Source: Natroniella sp046097105
GTDB taxonomy: Bacteria; Bacillota; Halanaerobiia; Halobacteroidales; Halobacteroidaceae
Direction of reading: 5' to 3'
Assembly (NCBI RefSeq): GCF_046097105.1
Contig: NZ_CP175562.1
Span: 1,426,001 to 1,490,000 of the forward strand
Length of the DNA stretch: 64,000 bases
A program made the translations under genes and the position numbers. Numbering within the stretch: the stretch's first letter is position 1; each line of letters starts with the position of its first letter. The notes under the pieces are model-generated. The model was not told the origin of the DNA, ran no database searches, and saw only the letters and a program-made list of their open reading frames with translations. Shown in pieces: positions 18,036-26,808 of the stretch.

Positions 18036-18725
18036 TTAAATCAATCCCTTTTTTCTTAACTCTCTCTGTTTAGAAAAAACCCATTCAACTATTTCATCCC
18101 TAAGATATTCAGCTAAATCTAAAAATTTAACTCCAATAGAATATTTAACTTCACCTGTTTTAACTTTTTTTCTTCTAATTCGAACTACTTCTCCATTAAC
18201 TATATCTAGACTCAAAGGCGTTAACACTTTTAGCTCCAAAAAATCTCCTTCTTCTAAATCATTTAAATTTTCTGTTATTATTCTTAAACCGCCACCACTT
18301 ATATCTGATATTGCTGCTACGCTAAATTCTCTATCTCTATCAATCGCCTTAAATTTTTCCTTGATATCACTATATTCTACTATTCTATACTTTACTTCAC
18401 CTGTTACTGGTACCCTAACATAATTTCTGCGCTGAATTCTTTGGAGTTGGCCCTTAACACCCACTATTAAAATTGGATGCGGCTTTTTTTTCCAGGAAAT
18501 CAATTCAGTTTCAACTTTATATAATCCATTATTATCAATCCAGTGCACCGTCAGCTCCAAACCCTTTTCTAATGAAGACAAATTCTGCTCTACTTCTTCT
18601 AAAACTATTAATTCTATCTGCTCTTTGCTAAAATCAATTACCTTAGCCTTCTTACTATCAGCTATATTTTCTTCAGTTTTACTGAACTTTACTTCCTGTT
18701 CGATAGACAACTTTCGCTCTAACAT
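18036..18725 (-). CDS. PilZ-domain c-di-GMP receptor, YcgR/YpfA-like (copy 1)
   Basis: 229 residues. The N-terminal YcgR-like beta domain is at about 25-95. The PilZ domain begins with the c-di-GMP-binding RRNYVRVP at about 103-110 (RxxxR) and holds ISDISGGGLRII near 140-151 (D/NxSxxG). Such proteins slow flagella in a c-di-GMP-dependent way. The last 40 residues (GVKFLDLAEYLRDEIVEWVF then KQRELRKKGLI) match the upstream neighbour closely, so the two arose by tandem duplication. It has TTT-rich flanks and 26-bp spacing in the flagellar run. Confidence 0.85.
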   Translation of the reverse strand: MLERKLSIEQEVKFSKTEENIADSKKAKVIDFSKEQIELIVLEEVEQNLSSLEKGLELTVHWIDNNGLYKVETELISWKKKPHPILIVGVKGQLQRIQRRNYVRVPVTGEVKYRIVEYSDIKEKFKAIDRDREFSVAAISDISGGGLRIITENLNDLEEGDFLELKVLTPLSLDIVNGEVVRIRRKKVKTGEVKYSIGVKFLDLAEYLRDEIVEWVFSKQRELRKKGLI

Positions 18726-18751
18726 ATAAGCCCCCTCCCAATTTAAATAGG

Positions 18752-19489
18752 TTAAATAAGCCCCTTTTGCCTTAATTCACGCTGTTTATCAAAAATCCAC
18801 TTCACCAACTTATCCTTATGCTCTTTAGCCAAATTAACAAATTTTACTCCTACAATATACTTCTTTTGGTCATTTTCAATCTTTTCTGTGACTCTAACCA
18901 CTTGACCTAACACCTTAGTTACTGAAAGATCAGCAAAATCAAGATTAATTCTAATAATCTCTTCTTCTTCTAACTCCATCATCGTCTGCATCTTCATCTT
19001 CAATCCACCGGCACTAATATCAACAATAAGTGCTTTATGATCATTCTCTTCTCCATCAATTCCAGTAATATTTTCTGCTTGAAAAACTTCGGCACCCACT
19101 AATTCATATTCTGTCTCTTCATAAATCTCTAATCTAAATGATTTACGCTCTTGGGTCCTCTTGATCTGACCTGATATCTTTAACTTTAGTAGCGGGGTAA
19201 CATCTACTTCTTTGCTTATTACTGTAACAGGTATCCTGTATAATCCATTCTGTTTTTGCAAGAAAACAGTTCCTTTCGTTCCATTAGAAATCTTAATTAA
19301 TTTTCCGTTAGCAAACGGGTTGGTAATCAAAAAAGTATCCTCAGTTAAGATATCTGCTATTTGAGCGGAATACTTATCTTCATATTGTTCATGTAAAAAC
19401 TCTATCTCAATTCCCTGATTTATCTTCAGCTTACGGCGAAGTTGAGACTTGTTAATCCTCTGGGTATTCCTCACAATCTCCCTCCTCAA
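18752..19489 (-). CDS. PilZ-domain c-di-GMP receptor, YcgR/YpfA-like (copy 2)
   Basis: 245 residues, paralog of the gene at 18036-18725. The N-terminal YcgR-like part is at 25-100. The PilZ RxxxR is seen as RTQERKSFRLE near 111-121, and VDISAGGLKMKM is near 157-168. The shared C-terminus is GVKFVNLAKEHKDKLVKWIF then KQRELRQKGLI. It follows flhG without a gap. Having two PilZ brakes next to flhFG suggests c-di-GMP control of motor or placement; the two copies may differ in affinity or partner, which the sequence does not tell. Confidence 0.85.
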   Translation of the reverse strand: MRREIVRNTQRINKSQLRRKLKINQGIEIEFLHEQYEDKYSAQIADILTEDTFLITNPFANGKLIKISNGTKGTVFLQKQNGLYRIPVTVISKEVDVTPLLKLKISGQIKRTQERKSFRLEIYEETEYELVGAEVFQAENITGIDGEENDHKALIVDISAGGLKMKMQTMMELEEEEIIRINLDFADLSVTKVLGQVVRVTEKIENDQKKYIVGVKFVNLAKEHKDKLVKWIFDKQRELRQKGLI

Positions 19490-20398
19490 CTAAAAGTTTA
19501 ACAACTTATTAAAAAAACCTTTAATCCCTTTAGGCTCTTTTTCTTTTGCTTCTTTGTCTAACAACTTAGCAACTATTTGATTAGTGCTTTTTACTACTTG
19601 TGCTTTAGGAAATTCTAAAAAGAATGGCCTTCTCTTTTTAACTGCCTTAGTTACTGCTTTATCAGTAGGTAAAACCCCTAATAAACTTACTTCCAACTTT
19701 AAAAAATCACGAGCAGTTTTAACCAGTCTGTCTGCCACCTTGTTACCTTCATTACTATTTTCCACTTGATTAACTACTAATTTAATAATAGCTTCTTGGT
19801 CATGTTTAGCAATTACTTTTATTACTCCATAAGCATCCGTAATTGATGTTGGTTCTGGAGTAGAGATGACAATCGCTTCATCTGCTGCTAAAACAAAATT
19901 AATAACATTATTGGTTAAACCAGCTCCTGTATCAATTAGAATAATATCGAACTCTTTATCTATTTTATTCCAACAGTCAATTAAATTATTAATCTGATAA
20001 GAAGATAGATTAGCTAACTCTTCTAATCCAGACCCTCCAGGAATTAAAGCTAAACCATCAGGGCCATCTACAATTATCTCTTCTAATTTTTTTTCTCCTC
20101 TAATAACATGGCTTAAATTATAGCTAGGACTAACACCTAAAATAACATCTAAATTGGCCATTCCTAAATCAGCATCAATGACCATCACTTCTTTACCTTC
20201 TCGCTGTAATCCTAAGGCCAAATTAGCAGTTAAGTTCGATTTGCCTACCCCACCCTTACCACTTGTTATAGCATATACATAAGCTGAGTTCTCTTTTTTT
20301 ATTACGCTACCTTTTGTCAATTTATCCTTAGTTTTCTCTTTAGACTTCCCTTTCATACTTTGAACTAAGTTTCTCAATTTTTCTGCTTGGTCTGTCAT
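19490..20398 (-). CDS. flhG: FlhG/FleN/YlxH, MinD-type ATPase controlling flagellar number
   Basis: 302 residues. The deviant Walker A is GKGGVGKSNLTANLAL at about 46-61 with the signature Lys. DADLGMANLDVILG (Walker A') is near 77-90 and the DTGAGL switch near 163. A short C-terminal amphipathic stretch (GIKGFFNKLLNF) could be the membrane-targeting helix. FlhG stimulates FlhF GTPase and limits flagellar number, and in Bacillus loads FliM/FliY into the C-ring. It overlaps flhF by 4 bp. The N-terminal region has a basic-polar stretch with two Gln positions, as needed to activate FlhF. Confidence 0.93.
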   Translation of the reverse strand: MTDQAEKLRNLVQSMKGKSKEKTKDKLTKGSVIKKENSAYVYAITSGKGGVGKSNLTANLALGLQREGKEVMVIDADLGMANLDVILGVSPSYNLSHVIRGEKKLEEIIVDGPDGLALIPGGSGLEELANLSSYQINNLIDCWNKIDKEFDIILIDTGAGLTNNVINFVLAADEAIVISTPEPTSITDAYGVIKVIAKHDQEAIIKLVVNQVENSNEGNKVADRLVKTARDFLKLEVSLLGVLPTDKAVTKAVKKRRPFFLEFPKAQVVKSTNQIVAKLLDKEAKEKEPKGIKGFFNKLLNF

Positions 20399-21477
20399 AA
20401 TTCAAACCCCTTAACAATATCAGCAGCTAATTCATTAGATTCAGCTATCTTTATATCTTCAGGTACATCTTGTCCTAGTGTTACATAAGATAAGGGTTTT
20501 TCAGCTTTAGTCATTACTTCAAAGACAACTCCCAATGAGTTAGTTTCATCAAGTTTAGTAATAATCAATTTATCTAAATCAATCATTTGGTATATATCAA
20601 TCACTTCCATTGCATCCTCTATCTTAGTTGTAGCACTCAATACTAGATAGACCTCATCAATTGGAGCTTTTTTGATAAAACCTTTTAATTCTGACATATG
20701 CACTTGATTATTTTGACTCCTTCCAGCAGTATCAATCAATACTAAATCATATCCTTGATAATTTTCAATTGCTGTTACTAACTCTTGAGGAGTAAATACA
20801 ACTTCTAAAGGTAGGTCAATAATTTCACTATAAGTTTTTAATTGATCAACTGCTGAAATACGATAGGTATCAGCTGTAATTAAGCCTACCTTCTTATCTT
20901 CAAATAAAGCAAAATTAGCAGCTAATTTTGCCAACGTAGTAGTCTTGCCGACACCAGTTGACCCGACTAAAGCTACTACTTTTGTTCTTCCATCTTCTAG
21001 CTGGATAGGTTCTATATTATTAAGTTGACTTTTCAATTCTTCTTGTAAAATCTCTCTAATTCCTTCCTGATCCTCTAAAGTAGGAGCTCCTAACCTTCTT
21101 ACAATCTTACCAGCTAGTTGATGTGCTGTCTCATGACTGATTCCAACCTCTAATAATGCCTCAATTAATTCTTGAAAACTCTGCTTAGGCATTAAAGATA
21201 AATTTTGCTGACGATTATTCTCCATCTCTCCCATTAAATTATTCATCATACCCTTCATCTCTTTCAATTCACGCTCTAATTGATTATCTTCTCGCTGCTT
21301 ACTTTCTTTTCCTTCAGTACTAGCTAAAACTTCAACCATCTCTTTAGCAAATAAACCAAAGACTCCTCCTTTTTTATACTTGCGGGTATGAAGAATAATG
21401 GCATCAGAGCCTAAATCAGACTTAACTTTAGCAACTACTTCTTGCATATTCTCTCCACGATATTTTTTTATCTTCAT
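20395..21477 (-). CDS. flhF: Flagellar SRP-like GTPase FlhF
   Basis: 360 residues. The N-terminal B domain (1-120, charged) precedes an NG domain: G1 VALVGSTGVGKTTTLAKLAA near 168-187, G2/G3 region with TADTYRISAVDQLKTYSEI and LIDTAGRSQNN, and TKLDETNSLG as G4 near 304-313. FlhF marks the site of flagellar assembly and recruits early proteins. It lies between flhA and flhG as usual. The FlhF dimer is the substrate of FlhG activation. Confidence 0.95.
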   Translation of the reverse strand: MKIKKYRGENMQEVVAKVKSDLGSDAIILHTRKYKKGGVFGLFAKEMVEVLASTEGKESKQREDNQLERELKEMKGMMNNLMGEMENNRQQNLSLMPKQSFQELIEALLEVGISHETAHQLAGKIVRRLGAPTLEDQEGIREILQEELKSQLNNIEPIQLEDGRTKVVALVGSTGVGKTTTLAKLAANFALFEDKKVGLITADTYRISAVDQLKTYSEIIDLPLEVVFTPQELVTAIENYQGYDLVLIDTAGRSQNNQVHMSELKGFIKKAPIDEVYLVLSATTKIEDAMEVIDIYQMIDLDKLIITKLDETNSLGVVFEVMTKAEKPLSYVTLGQDVPEDIKIAESNELAADIVKGFEL

Positions 21478-21478
21478 T

Positions 21479-23554
21479 TTATAACCTCACCATCCCTACT
21501 GTCTGAACATTAAGATAAGGTTCTAATTCATTAAACGATAATACAACTAAATTAGGTGCTATCTGTTGCGTCAATTCTTTGAAATGGTACCTAATAATCG
21601 GAGCGGTTAATACAATTGGTTCATAACCTTGATTACTTACTTTTTCTACTTCTTGGGCCAAATTATTTAAGATCTGCTGTGTTATATTAGGCTCAAGTGC
21701 TAAATAAGAACCTTGTTCAGTATGCTCCATTGCTTCAGAAAGTTTTTCTTCTAACTGCGGTGCTAATGTAATTACATAAATATTGCTATTATCATCCTTA
21801 TATTTTTTAGAAATATGCCTAGACAACGCATCTTGTCTAACATATTCAGTCAAAATCTTCTTGTCTTGTGTGTTTCTAGCTTGATCAGCAAGCACTTCTA
21901 AAATTGAAACTAAATCCCTAATCGAAATACCTTCTTTTAATAAATTCTGCAAAACCTTTTGTACCTGTCCAATCGATAATAAATCAGGAATCAATTCATC
22001 AACAACTGCTGAATAATCATCTTTCACATTATCGATCAACTCTTTAACCTCTTGTCTTCCTAATAGCTCATGAGCATGTGATTTAACCAATTCAGTCAAA
22101 TGAGTTGCTACTACTGAGGGAGGATCAACTATTGTATAGCCTGCCATTTCTGCCTTCTCTTTCTCAGCCTCATCAACCCATAAAGCAGGCAAGCCAAAAG
22201 CTGGCTCTGTCGTATCTATTCCTTCAATCTCTTCTGTAGCCATTCCAGAATCCATTGCTAAATACTTATCAGCTAAAATTTCATGTTCTGCTATCTCAAC
22301 TCCACGTAAATTGACTCGATAATGGGTCGGTTCTAACTGCATATTATCTCTGATTCTAATTGGAGGAATCACAATTCCTAATTCTAAGGCACACTGTCTT
22401 CTAATCATAGAAACTCGATCTAACAAATCTCCTCCTTGTTCAGGTACTACTAGAGGAATTAGATTATATCCTACTTCTACTTCCATCGGATCAACCTGTA
22501 ACAGTTGAGTTATATTTTCTTGCTCACGATATTCCTCAACCTCTTCTTCTTCAACAGCAGCTACTTCTTCTTTTATCTCTTCAACAGAAGCATCATATAG
22601 AAGATAACCTAAGCCCCCTGCTAAAATAGCCAACAACAAAAAAGGAAATGTCGGTAACGGACTAAAAAGCCCTAAGACAAATAAAACTACCGCAACCAAT
22701 ACTAAACTTTTGGGCTGGGCCAACAACTGCTTAGTAAAATCTTGACCTAAATTCCCTTCCGAAGCTGCTCTAGTCACAACAATACCAGTTGCTGTAGAGA
22801 TCAATAAAGCTGGGATCTGACTGACCAAACCATCACCAACAGTCAATAATGTATATGTCTGTAATGCATCTGTAATTGGCATTCCTAGTTGAATAACACC
22901 AATGACCAACCCACCTAAAACATTGATTAAAGTAATTATAATTCCTGCTATTGCATCACCTTTAACAAACTTACTGGCACCGTCCATCGCCCCATAAAAG
23001 TCTGCTTCCTGACGAATCTCTTCTCTTTTCTGCCTTGCTTCAGCTTCAGTAATCAATCCTGAGTTTAGGTCAGCATCGATACTCATCTGCTTACCAGGCA
23101 TAGCATCTAAAGTAAAACGCGCTGAAACTTCTGCTACCCTTTCAGCACCTTTAGTAATTACAATAAATTGAATTGCAACTAAGATAACAAAAATAACAAA
23201 TCCTACTACATAATTTCCTCCTACAACAAAATCTCCAAAGGCCTCTATTACATTTCCAGCATCTGCCTGACCTAAAATCAATCTAGTCGTAGAAACATTC
23301 AATGCCAATCTAAACAATGTAGCTATCAATAATAATGATGGAAAAACAGATAACTCTAAAGGATTCACTAAATACATCGAAACTAACAAAATAGTTAATC
23401 CTAAACTAATATTTAGTGTCAATAAAAGATCCAATAAAACTGTCGGTAAAGGAATAATAAACATTATTACTACCATAATTACTGCTACTGCAAAGATGAC
23501 ATCATTATATTGGGCCCAATTACTCTGTTGAATTCTTTCTAAGGGTGTCGCCAC
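21479..23554 (-). CDS. flhA: Flagellar export gate protein FlhA
   Basis: 691 residues, the normal size. Eight N-terminal membrane helices span about 20-325. The conserved FHIPEP cytoplasmic loop is seen around residues 145-215, including RFTLDAMPGKQMSIDADLN. A Glu-rich linker at 330-350 leads to the C-terminal ring domain, which holds chaperone-substrate complexes. FlhA forms the nonameric export platform and uses proton motive force. It sits directly between flhB and flhF with 1-3 bp gaps. Confidence 0.96.
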   Translation of the reverse strand: MATPLERIQQSNWAQYNDVIFAVAVIMVVIMFIIPLPTVLLDLLLTLNISLGLTILLVSMYLVNPLELSVFPSLLLIATLFRLALNVSTTRLILGQADAGNVIEAFGDFVVGGNYVVGFVIFVILVAIQFIVITKGAERVAEVSARFTLDAMPGKQMSIDADLNSGLITEAEARQKREEIRQEADFYGAMDGASKFVKGDAIAGIIITLINVLGGLVIGVIQLGMPITDALQTYTLLTVGDGLVSQIPALLISTATGIVVTRAASEGNLGQDFTKQLLAQPKSLVLVAVVLFVLGLFSPLPTFPFLLLAILAGGLGYLLYDASVEEIKEEVAAVEEEEVEEYREQENITQLLQVDPMEVEVGYNLIPLVVPEQGGDLLDRVSMIRRQCALELGIVIPPIRIRDNMQLEPTHYRVNLRGVEIAEHEILADKYLAMDSGMATEEIEGIDTTEPAFGLPALWVDEAEKEKAEMAGYTIVDPPSVVATHLTELVKSHAHELLGRQEVKELIDNVKDDYSAVVDELIPDLLSIGQVQKVLQNLLKEGISIRDLVSILEVLADQARNTQDKKILTEYVRQDALSRHISKKYKDDNSNIYVITLAPQLEEKLSEAMEHTEQGSYLALEPNITQQILNNLAQEVEKVSNQGYEPIVLTAPIIRYHFKELTQQIAPNLVVLSFNELEPYLNVQTVGMVRL

Positions 23555-23556
23555 TC

Positions 23557-24618
23557 TTACGACCTCCTTTCCTCATCCAGTTGATAAACATAAGCTAAAA
23601 TTTCTGCTACAGCTTGATATAATTCATATGGTATCTCTTCACCAATCTCGACCAATTTATATAATGCTCTTGCTAAAGGCTTCTCCTCTACAATCTCTAT
23701 CTCATTCTCTGTAGCTACTTCCTTAATTCTTTGAGCAATCTCCCCTTGGCCCTTAGCTATCAAGATTGGAACTTCCATCGTCTCCAATTCAAATTTAACA
23801 GCAACAGCAATATGGGTCGGGTTAGTAATTACTACATCCGCTTCCGGTACCTCTTGCATCATTCTACTCATAGCCATCTCTTGTTGTTTCTGTTTACGTT
23901 TCGATTTGACCTCTGGACTACCTTCCATCTGTTTTCTCTCTTCTTTAACCTCATGTTTAGTCATCTTCAATTGCTGCTCATGTTCCCACTTTTGATAAAT
24001 CAAATCAATAACCCCTATAACAATCATAAAAGCACTGACTCTCATTGCCAAAGAAAAAGCGGTATTCCCAATCAATCCTAAAGCATGATTCAAACCAACT
24101 GAAATTAATAATAAATATTGGCTCAAGACATCTCTAATCGTTAAGTATGATATATAAGTAATAATTCCTACTTTTAATAAAGATTTAATCAATTCCATAA
24201 AAGTCCGCTTAGAAAAGAGCTTTTTGGCCCCTTCAATCGGATTCAATTTATTTAACTTCGGTATTAAGACTTTGGGAGTAAATAAAAAGCCGATCTGTAA
24301 ATAAGTAATTGCTATCCCTACTGCAGTAACTATAAGCAGAATCGGTGCTATCAGTCTCAATCCTAAAAAGGCTATCTCTAATAATAAATTATGAAAACTA
24401 TTAGCAGTCATCTCCATCGTAAGATAACTTGAAAATGATTTATAGGTGAACTTTATAATCTCTTCTATTAAATGTCTCATCAAAAAGTATAAAATTATAA
24501 AACTGAATAATAAGGTAAACGCACTATTTAACTCCTTGCTACTTGCTACTTGACCTTCTTCTCTAGCTTCTTGTCTACGTTTGGGGGTGGGATCTTCCGT
24601 TTTTTCTTCTCCAGGCAT
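23557..24618 (-). CDS. flhB: Flagellar export specificity switch FlhB
   Basis: 353 residues with four membrane helices (about 30-210) and a cytoplasmic C-domain. The self-cleavage site NPTH is at about 264-267 (VVITNPTHIAVAVKF), which flips export from rod/hook to filament substrates together with FliK. The N-terminus EEKTEDPTPKRRQEAREEGQ is the family signature. It is 2 bp from flhA and 4 bp from fliR. Confidence 0.96.
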   Translation of the reverse strand: MPGEEKTEDPTPKRRQEAREEGQVASSKELNSAFTLLFSFIILYFLMRHLIEEIIKFTYKSFSSYLTMEMTANSFHNLLLEIAFLGLRLIAPILLIVTAVGIAITYLQIGFLFTPKVLIPKLNKLNPIEGAKKLFSKRTFMELIKSLLKVGIITYISYLTIRDVLSQYLLLISVGLNHALGLIGNTAFSLAMRVSAFMIVIGVIDLIYQKWEHEQQLKMTKHEVKEERKQMEGSPEVKSKRKQKQQEMAMSRMMQEVPEADVVITNPTHIAVAVKFELETMEVPILIAKGQGEIAQRIKEVATENEIEIVEEKPLARALYKLVEIGEEIPYELYQAVAEILAYVYQLDEERRS

Positions 24619-24622
24619 CAGT

Positions 24623-25408
24623 TCATCCTCTTTCTATCATTAAATTTAAGATTTGATATAACTCTTCAAACCGCTCCATAAATAAATTTTGCATAAAACT
24701 CAGATAATTTGGCAAAATAAAACCCAAAACAACCAGGCCAACAAAAACCTTAGTAGGTAAACCTAGCATAAAGACATTCATCTGTGGAACAGTTCGAGCA
24801 ACCAGACCAAAAGCAAGATCAACAATAAAGACAATCGCCATAATTGGTAAAGCAATTTGAAAAGCCAATGGAAATAGATCACCAATAATCCTTAGTACCG
24901 CTCTTAAAAACTCTGGTGATGACTGAAAGTTAGTCACTTGAACCACTTTAAAGCTATCCGCAAGTAATCTCAATTGATAATGATGAGCATTAATCGACAA
25001 AAAAAGTAAGGTAGCTAGTACATTCTTAAATTGTCCTATTAAAGGAGCCTGAATCCCATGTAACGGATCCATAACACTAGCCATCATAAACCCCATCTTC
25101 CGATCAATAAATATTCCAGCCAGCTGAACAGTAATAAATGTCAATTGTAAAAGAAAACCAACTAATAATCCAATAAATAACTCAATCAGCAATTGATATC
25201 CAACCAATAATAATTGCTCAGGAAGCTCAATCCCTTCCCACGACAGCGTTGGGAATAAGACAAAAACGATCAAGACTGCCAATCCTACTCGCAATCTACG
25301 TGGTAAAACCTCACTTCCAAAGATAGGAGCCACTGCAAAAAAACCTACTATCCGGGCCAACACTAAACTGAATTGATATATTTGAGTCAACAATTCTGCT
25401 TCTTCCAT
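24623..25408 (-). CDS. fliR: Flagellar export gate protein FliR
   Basis: 261 residues, about six hydrophobic helices. Family features are the N-terminal FSLVLARIVGFFAVAPIFGS, LPRRLRVGLA near 35-45, and the MNVFMLGLPTKVFVGL stretch near 208. FliR completes the FliP5-FliQ4-FliR1 helical export gate. It starts 16 bp after fliQ and is followed by flhB, the standard order. Confidence 0.95.
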   Translation of the reverse strand: MEEAELLTQIYQFSLVLARIVGFFAVAPIFGSEVLPRRLRVGLAVLIVFVLFPTLSWEGIELPEQLLLVGYQLLIELFIGLLVGFLLQLTFITVQLAGIFIDRKMGFMMASVMDPLHGIQAPLIGQFKNVLATLLFLSINAHHYQLRLLADSFKVVQVTNFQSSPEFLRAVLRIIGDLFPLAFQIALPIMAIVFIVDLAFGLVARTVPQMNVFMLGLPTKVFVGLVVLGFILPNYLSFMQNLFMERFEELYQILNLMIERG

Positions 25409-25423
25409 ACTTACTCCACCTTA

Positions 25424-25693
25424 TCAACCAATATAGCTGGGAATATTAATAAATAGTTCACCAACAAAATCCAATAAAACATTTAACACCCACGGGCCAA
25501 AGACCATCAAAGCCACTAAAACAGCCAAAATCTTGGGGATAAAACTTAAAGTCTGTTCCTGAATCTGAGTCGTTGCCTGAAAAATACTGACTATTAAACC
25601 TGCTAACATTCCTAATAATAACATCGGTGCTGCTACTTGGATAGTTACCAACAGTGCTTTACGTCCAATTTCAATTACTAAAGTTTGACTCAT
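25424..25693 (-). CDS. fliQ: Flagellar export gate protein FliQ
   Basis: 89 residues with two long hydrophobic helices. It contains the family pattern AGLIVSIFQATTQIQEQTLSF at about 32-52, in which the loop between the helices lines the export pore, followed by IPKILAVLVAL. Length and neighbours (fliP upstream, fliR downstream) are standard. Confidence 0.96.
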   Translation of the reverse strand: MSQTLVIEIGRKALLVTIQVAAPMLLLGMLAGLIVSIFQATTQIQEQTLSFIPKILAVLVALMVFGPWVLNVLLDFVGELFINIPSYIG

Positions 25694-25711
25694 CTACTCT
25701 TCGCTCCTTAA

Positions 25712-26482
25712 TTAAAAAGTCTCAACTAAAGATTTAATTACTAAATACCACCCATCGACCAATACAAATAATAGCACTTTAAAAGGTAGAGAAATCATAA
25801 CTGGTGGTAACATCATCATCCCCATTGACATTAAAACACTGGCTACAATCATATCAATTACTATAAAAGGAATATAGATAATAAACCCGATCTGAAAAGC
25901 TGTCCTCAATTCACTCGTTATAAATGCTGGTATCAAAATAAAAGTTGGTACATCCTCTTGATTATTAGGTCGTTCTAATTCTGACATATTAATAAATAAA
26001 GCAATATCCTTCTCTCGAGTATTGCTAAACATAAACTCCCGTAATGGATCTAAAGTATTCTCTAAAGCTACGACCTGTTCAATCTCTTCCTCTAAATAAG
26101 GTTGTACAGCTTCTTGATTGATTTGGCCCCAGACAGGTGACATTATATAAATTGTCAAAAAGATTGCCAAGCCTATCAAAACTTGATTAGGAGGCATAGT
26201 CTGCGTTGCTAATCCCCGACGTAGTAAAGATAAAACTACAATAATCCTGGTAAATGATGTCAACAAAATCAAAATTGCCGGTGCTAAGGTTAATACCGTT
26301 AGTAATATCAGAATCTGTAATGAAGTCGCCAAATCCTGGGGTCCTTCTCCACCTTCCCCAATCTGAACATCTAAATTCGGTAAATTGAATTCAGCAACTG
26401 CTAAAGCACTACTCTGTACTAAGACTAATCCCAGCAAAACTAATATAATAATTATTAAATACTTACTTCTCATTAAATCCAT
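25712..26482 (-). CDS. fliP: Flagellar export gate protein FliP
   Basis: 256 residues. A cleavable-looking signal peptide (residues about 7-28, ending in ALA) is followed by four membrane helices. Signatures are LTLAPAILILLTSFTRIIVVLSLLRR (split: LAPAIL and FTRIIVVLS) near 60-85, TMPPNQVLIGLAIFLT near 94-109, and IPAFITSELRTAFQIGF near 182-198. FliP forms the pentameric core of the export gate. Its start lies inside the end of fliO (20-bp overlap). Confidence 0.95.
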   Translation of the reverse strand: MDLMRSKYLIIIILVLLGLVLVQSSALAVAEFNLPNLDVQIGEGGEGPQDLATSLQILILLTVLTLAPAILILLTSFTRIIVVLSLLRRGLATQTMPPNQVLIGLAIFLTIYIMSPVWGQINQEAVQPYLEEEIEQVVALENTLDPLREFMFSNTREKDIALFINMSELERPNNQEDVPTFILIPAFITSELRTAFQIGFIIYIPFIVIDMIVASVLMSMGMMMLPPVMISLPFKVLLFVLVDGWYLVIKSLVETF

Positions 26483-26792
26483 CCTTACCCTTCTTGAAAA
26501 GATTTAATAGTCCGACCTCTTTCTCAATAACTAAAGAATCAACAGCTAGATCAACTTCTTTAATAAATTCTAAATTATCTTTAGTACCAGAAACTAACCA
26601 AACTTGATCAACTACCTTAATTAAATATAACGTTTGATTGCTATTTAAATAACAACGCTCTAACACCTTAATCTGATCGGTCTGATTTAATAATCCTTTC
26701 TTCCCTTGTAAAAACTTAATTATTAAAAAAAATAATCCTAAAATAGCTACTAATGTAATTAATACTTTGATAATTTCTAACCCATAGGACAT
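26463..26792 (-). CDS. fliO: FliO-like flagellar export accessory membrane protein
   Basis: 109 residues. One N-terminal membrane helix (about 8-28) is followed by a small soluble domain with the FliO pattern LNQTDQIKVLERCYLNSNQTLYLIKV (hydrophobic strand alternation). FliO is an assembly scaffold for the FliP ring. It overlaps fliP and is preceded by fliY. FliO diverges strongly between species, so the call rests on position plus the single-helix architecture. Confidence 0.85.
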   Translation of the reverse strand: MSYGLEIIKVLITLVAILGLFFLIIKFLQGKKGLLNQTDQIKVLERCYLNSNQTLYLIKVVDQVWLVSGTKDNLEFIKEVDLAVDSLVIEKEVGLLNLFKKGKDGFNEK

Positions 26793-26808
26793 AATATCAA
26801 TCCTTAAT

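Noticed and set aside
23731..24081. 116-codon plus-strand frame
   Set aside because: Shadow of flhB on the opposite strand with low-complexity product.
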